Positions 59,652 to 64,000 of a stretch of 64,000 nucleotides of DNA are shown here, piece after piece. Source of the stretch: Sipunculus nudus (lineage: Eukaryota > Annelida > Sipuncula > Golfingiida > Sipunculidae); contig CM049311.1 of assembly GCA_026874595.1 (NCBI GenBank), positions 58,905,953-58,969,952 of the forward strand, given 5' to 3'. The notes beneath the pieces were generated by a model, which was given only the letters and a program-made list of their open reading frames with translations, was not told where the DNA came from and ran no database searches. How positions within the stretch are numbered: position 1 is the stretch's first letter; every line of letters begins with the position of its first letter. The position numbers and the translations under genes were made by a program.

Positions 59652-61051
59652 TTGCACTGTGTCATTATTGTAATATGACAGGTCTTGTTGCACAGTCTGC
59701 TGGTAAACCCTCTGATGGTATGAATACCTGGCAGCGCTGTTGCAGCATATGTTGCTGTCCCCATGAATTCCTGTCAGTTCCCACAGTAAGCCACGCCTGT
59801 TGTAGAAGCTGCTGTGCAACAGATATCCCATACAGCAAGGGAATGGTCAGAAAGCCCATTACTTGGCTTTGTACAGCCGGTTTACAGTGCTGGTGCAGCA
59901 ATCAATGCTTACTTTTCTGACTGGGGCATTCAGGGACGATGCACTGCAGTCACCAGACATTTAACACTCTCTGGCATGACGGTTATAAATCTCACCAGAA
60001 TGTCCATCCCTGTCATGTGATATTGTCAGGGATGCCGTGAAAGAGTGGCCGGGAGTACGATGCTCACAGGTTTCTGAGAGCATTTGCCAATTACCCGAGT
60101 GGCAGACCTCGTGGTTGTGATGCCGCAGATAGTGGGCCTGCAGTCTCCGTGATCTTCTGATAAATTTATTTGATCAGTGCTCCGTCAGACGGACTTTACC
60201 AGGTTGATCATACAGATGTGGTGTTCAGCAGAATCTAGATTGGTCATCTCCGGGAATTGACCATCATTTGTAACCTGTCAGTGCCATTTATTCAAATCTG
60301 CACTCTAACATTGACCAGGAGGACACTTGATCCAACCAGGATCCTGAAATCCTTATGTCAATTTGCGTCAGGTGCACTTGAGTCCAGTGTGGTCATTTGG
60401 TAATTTCTATTGAGGACCCTGGCAATAACCTGCCATCCCTTCAGCATGCGATGCATGCTTGTCAGCTAATACTGGGTGAGACCAGGTGAAATGTAGTTTT
60501 ATGGCCTTCATTAGACGTGGGGAGTAGAGCGATCCAGGCAACAAGTGGACATTGTCAGAACACCATATGTTCCATTGATGTGTGACTTTATTACATGCTC
60601 AACAGTCAAACAGGTTTACCCAGAGAGTGATTGTCCTGATGAGGTCCAATGACCTCAAGTTTCCATGACTACAAGAGCTGGATCCACTGAGCCTCAGGCG
60701 ACAAACCTGGCTTCATCCAGTGACACTGCAAGCTCAGTATGTCAAGGATGACTGTGAATTAAATAAATGATTTAATTACCTGAAGAAAACTTTGACCTTG
60801 AAGGAGTTACTTACTTTTTTATCATAATAATCATTGGATTAGCTGAAGCCTATGCTGTTTCCAGATGAGAAAGAAAGATGATACAATGTGTGACTTACAG
60901 GAATTGGCTGATTTTGCAGTTCAGTTAACACACTTTCAAGGCTGTTTATGTGCATTCCTTCAGTATTTATTATCATATTTGGACCTCAGTGCCTTTTGAA
61001 GAATTTATGGAATATATATGAGGGATAAGTTTTTGTTCAGTGACACAGTAA
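59652..61051. repeat. 1,400-bp tandem duplication, copy 2
   Basis: Second copy, ending TGACACAGTA followed by TTG, the same three bases that open each copy. The single substitution at 60490 distinguishes it from copy 1. Confidence 0.97.
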
Positions 61052-61868
61052 TTGGTCATGTTAAATGAATGGCACTTTGTTCATCATTAAGTGATTAAAA
61101 TTGTGACACTGACCAGTTACATTCTTGAAAGAGTTTGATGGAGCAGTATATCAATATTTGCTTGTGTTAAAATGGTGTATTCAGTATATTTTACACTCTG
61201 AACATTTCAGTAGTTAGCTGAACAAACAGGTGGATAGGATTTATAGACCACACATACTTTCTGTCGAATTGGAGTGAACTTAAAACAGTTAACACCAAGA
61301 AATTTGAAATAAAGGAAGATAATTTATTGTTATTTTTCATATTGCATATTCAGACTTATAGTTAAAGTGAGGCAATCAAGTATCACTACAAGAAGGGTGC
61401 TCAACAGCATTAGGATAAAGAAAATGGTTTGCCTTATAAGAAATTATCCAGGGAATTGAAAACAAAATACTCCCAACTGTTTTTGTGTTTGCTTTATGAA
61501 CTGATGAAGATGTTTGTAAAAGACATAATTAACATGAGTAATATTTACACCTACTTTGAACAACTGATGGAACAAGCATTAGCGATCTGTTATATGACAT
61601 TGCTATTGCTTAAACAGCATAAATGCTGGTGCAATTATTCAAGTCAGCTAGGATCATAGTGATATTATCTGATTGTGTATCAAGTCATTTGGTGAATGGA
61701 TTGAGAAACATAATCACTGAGCTGTAATTGCTGGTCTGGATGTGATAGCAGCCACTGACCAAGGTGAGACCTGTTGCTGTAGCAGCATGCGCTTAGATTC
61801 GAAGATGTGCTGCCCATTACTGCAGGGCTTAATGACTGGGTATGTTAAACATTTACTGAGTGTACAAG
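61052..61868. other. Non-coding stretch upstream of the last exon candidate
   Basis: A 76-codon GTG/CTG-type frame at 61429-61659 has no recognised motif. From about 61740 the sequence becomes more balanced and leads into the exon candidate. Confidence 0.4.
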
Positions 61869-62036
61869 GTGACAATGAGCCTGACAGACATTGACAGTAT
61901 TGATGTTTCTGAGGATCTCTCGGGTCACTTCATCCTGGACTCTGTGAGCACTGAGGACCCTAGCCTTGCTGACCTGTATCCTTCAAGGGGTGGGCGCTGC
62001 AGCCTCACAAGCTGTAAATTAACTTTGGTTCAACAG
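61869..62036 (+). CDS. Candidate coding exon (possibly first) of another or the same gene
   Basis: The frame is open from 61860 to 62090, with an ATG at 61875 in good context (ACAATGA). The peptide starts MSLTDIDSIDVSEDLSGHF and continues with an acidic/Ser-rich stretch (DSVSTEDPSLADLYPSRGG). Third positions are mixed (CTG, ATC, GAC, CTC), unlike nearby AT-rich frames. Possible acceptors are GTACAAG/GTG at 61868 or ACTGAG/TGT at 61860; a possible donor is CAACAG/GTCACC at 62036 (phase 0), which is weak. No domain recognised. It could equally be the start of a separate gene. Confidence 0.35.
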
Positions 62037-62090
62037 GTCACCTGCCACATAAAAATTGATGCAGAATCAATGTCCAGCCATTTAGGTTGA

Positions 62091-63442
62091 ATAGAATTGC
62101 TGTTCTTCAGCTCATGTGAGTATTAGATATTTATGAAATATTCATCAGCAGAATTAAAGTTTTATTTAACTAAAAGTTTACTAAAGTTTTATCATGTCCA
62201 AGCATATTTTAAATATTGTAAAGTTTATCAACTGTTTTATAATTAAATATATGCTTTAATATCCATATGCATATGTAAGCAAGAGTTTGATAATTGAAAT
62301 CTATTTCATTACCAGTAAGTTGATATGAAATCTAATAAAGTTTATGTAATGTAGAATTTATTCTCAGTCAGGGATGTCTTGTTTAAATTCTGTCTTCATT
62401 TGTACTTTTACAAAACATATTACACATTCTAAACCTTGAGCTGTACTCACAAGAACTAAACCACATTATTCAAAATTCAGAATATGCAGGATTAATTTAC
62501 AGTGGCATCATGGAGCCCAAGGGGAATATCAGGGTAGGAAAACTTAACACAAATTGATCCCTGGCATGACCTTTAGCTGTTATATTATAATGTCTCCAAG
62601 AACTGATGCCAATACCAAAAATAGGTGTCAGATTCTGTTGGTATGCATGGAAAGTAAATCAGTGAGTGGCTGGCGGAACTGGAGGCCATTGCAAGACAGT
62701 TGTTGCCATGGCAACCCATAATCCAGTCTTTAAAATCCAAAAAAAAGTCACAATTTTTTTCCCTTTCTGTCATTCCTGGCAAGGCTTGAGAAGTTTGAGA
62801 GTACTCGTTCACCAACCCTTGCCATCCATTGTAACCCAGGTGGACCGTGCCTAAAAAGGTGGCTGTTAATATTTACATGTTGGAAGAGTGTCCCAGTAAT
62901 GTTTCATTTACACCTCACTGAAGGTGACATATTGGAATTTTTGCTTCCTTAACTTTCCAGAGAAGCCTTGTCATGCTCAAATTTGATTCTTCTTTGACAG
63001 GACCTTGTGGGGTTTGAACAGATAACGGGTCTTGGGAAAAATCGTTTGTCATGATTTTACGGGTATTACATCCTGGCCTTGTTCCTGACACCTGTCACAC
63101 ATTAATGTCAACAAAGGACAGCTTTGAACAGGATTAGGGTTGATGGCATTTTCTAAAAGCCAGCCGTTTGGCCTGAAGAGAAGAAACCATTTGTGCACAT
63201 TTTTCATGCTGAAATCTAACTAATGTTATATAGGTTCTGTGGGTTTTCACTATACTTACAACACTGACATGTATTTTGGTAAATGGAAAAACAGTTGTAC
63301 ACTTGAACAAAGCTAGTTCTAAGTTTCCAAGAAGTCAGAACTCTCTCATCTCAATCTTGTTCAAACTTGAGCCAACTAGAAAGGGGTTTAATAAATATCT
63401 TCAACATAGTTCTCTGATGCCTCATATGGTAATATATTTCAG
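62091..63442. other. Non-coding stretch with an RFX palindrome
   Basis: No exon or mobile element recognised. Base composition is more balanced from about 62660 to 63190 than in the flanks, which could mark regulatory DNA. Confidence 0.4.
62703..62716. promoter_or_regulatory. Perfect palindromic RFX X-box-like site
   Basis: GTTGCCATGGCAAC is a perfect 14-bp palindrome and an exact match to the optimal RFX X-box. It sits in unique-looking, balanced-composition DNA about 670 bp downstream of the exon candidate at 61869-62036. In animals such sites often mark ciliary-gene promoters; no promoter is identified here. Confidence 0.45.
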
Positions 63443-63443
63443 T

Positions 63444-64000
63444 AATATACGGTAAAACCTTGATGTGTCAAAGTCGAAGGGACTGGTGAATTTACTTCGA
63501 CACAACCAGAGTTTGAGACAACCGATTTTCATCATATTCAACCTCCTTCAGCCTTGATAATTATCAATAAATACTGCACATGTTTTGGGCCTATATTATA
63601 TAGTTCTAACAAATGTTTGCATAAAAGAACAACATAAATGATATAACTAATTTATTTATAATTAAAAAAAACACATAAGTTCCACCAAAATAAGATTAGG
63701 TAAATAAAAAAGTGAAGCAGTTAAGCAGTATAACATGCTCTATGGTAAAAAAGAGTCTGAAAGGTGTCATCTTCCTACCCATATAAATAGAGTCATGTAT
63801 GTTATCCTAGACCAATCAAAGGTAAGGATTCCATTATGTTTGGTTTATTAATAACTTCTTATTTAGAATTAATGCTTTGTCAGCGAGAGAAGAATGCATG
63901 ATTATGAGTGCATAATTGGCCAAACAACTGTCTAGGTATGTAAACCATCGTGCTTGATGGGTAAAATCTCTGCTGGTATTAATTTTATACCTGGTCATCA
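63444..64000. mobile_element. Probable end of a pogo/Tigger-like TIR element
   Basis: ACGGTAAAACCTTGATGTGT then CAAAGTCGAAGGGACTGG and TTCGACACAACCAGAGTTTG resembles the CAGTAAAACCTCGATATA-type ends of pogo/Tigger-like elements and their MITEs. Subterminal TCGA motifs in both directions fit. No right end is visible before the window stops, so the extent is unknown and the rest may be ordinary AT-rich DNA. Confidence 0.35.

Noticed and set aside
58252-61051. 1,400-bp direct repeats considered as LTRs of a retroelement
   Set aside because: The copies are directly adjacent with no internal region, no primer-binding site or polypurine tract, and no TG...CA ends.

Overview
This window reads as nuclear DNA from a marine invertebrate, most likely a mollusc or a close lophotrochozoan. 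It is AT-rich, has no operons or compact genes, and is crowded with small non-autonomous transposons, microsatellites and 140-345 bp tandem arrays. Several repeats are of kinds I associate with mollusc genomes: elements opening with a hairpin around AGCTCAGCTGACT, arrays of TGACCTTGACCTTTGACCT, and CAGCGCCCCCTAGCGG blocks. The taxonomic call rests on family resemblance only; no search was possible.

Protein-coding content is sparse. I found no complete gene. Three plus-strand exon candidates (about 23,279-23,507, 47,871-48,081 and 53,412-53,663) have coding-like codon use, splice-like borders and mutually compatible reading phases (phase 2 into phase 2, then phase 0 into phase 0). They could be consecutive exons of one unrecognised gene with introns of about 24 kb and 5 kb. 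A fourth, independent candidate lies near 61,869-62,036. If the first three are one gene, much of the window is intron. Two related modules at 4,355-4,467 and 43,463-43,562 have the layout of recursive-splice exons: a pyrimidine-rich stretch, AG, immediately GTAAGTGAAG, then about 100-113 nt later CAG/GTAAGG.

Layout. 1-5.5 kb: a 20-bp minisatellite, a TA microsatellite and splice module 1. 5.57-7.77 kb: a terminal-inverted-repeat (TIR) transposon with a second one nested in it. 8.1-9.97 kb: two more TIR elements. 13.3-14.9 kb: hairpin-ended element A with four units of about 340 bp. 15-18.3 kb: a SINE-like fragment, a Harbinger-type MITE and a palindrome-rich array. 21.4-23.5 kb: a 45-bp array, then a compositionally complex block ending in the first exon candidate. 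23.9-32.3 kb: one 8,355-bp TIR composite flanked by ATG on both sides, holding arrays, an inserted hairpin-ended element (C) and internal duplications. 32.3-34.7 kb: a copied 838-bp block inside a 313-bp direct duplication, then a 929-bp TIR element (D). 35-43 kb: small tandem duplications, two MITEs and a G-tract-rich fragment. 43.5 kb: splice module 2. 45.7-47.3 kb: hairpin-ended element B. 47.9-53.7 kb: exon candidates with a Harbinger-type MITE, a nested pair of TIR elements and an array with conserved AGGTCA direct repeats between them. 58.25-61.05 kb: a near-perfect 1,400-bp tandem duplication. 61-64 kb: the last exon candidate, a perfect RFX-type palindrome and the end of a pogo-like element.

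The main signals are structural: (i) the paired recursive-splice-like modules, (ii) the templated 838-bp insertion whose breakpoints fall on transposon ends, (iii) hairpin/palindrome-ended elements that keep their ends but carry different tandem cores, and (iv) nuclear-receptor-like and RFX-like sites spread by these repeats. No tRNA, rRNA, CRISPR array, transposase, reverse transcriptase or viral gene was seen.
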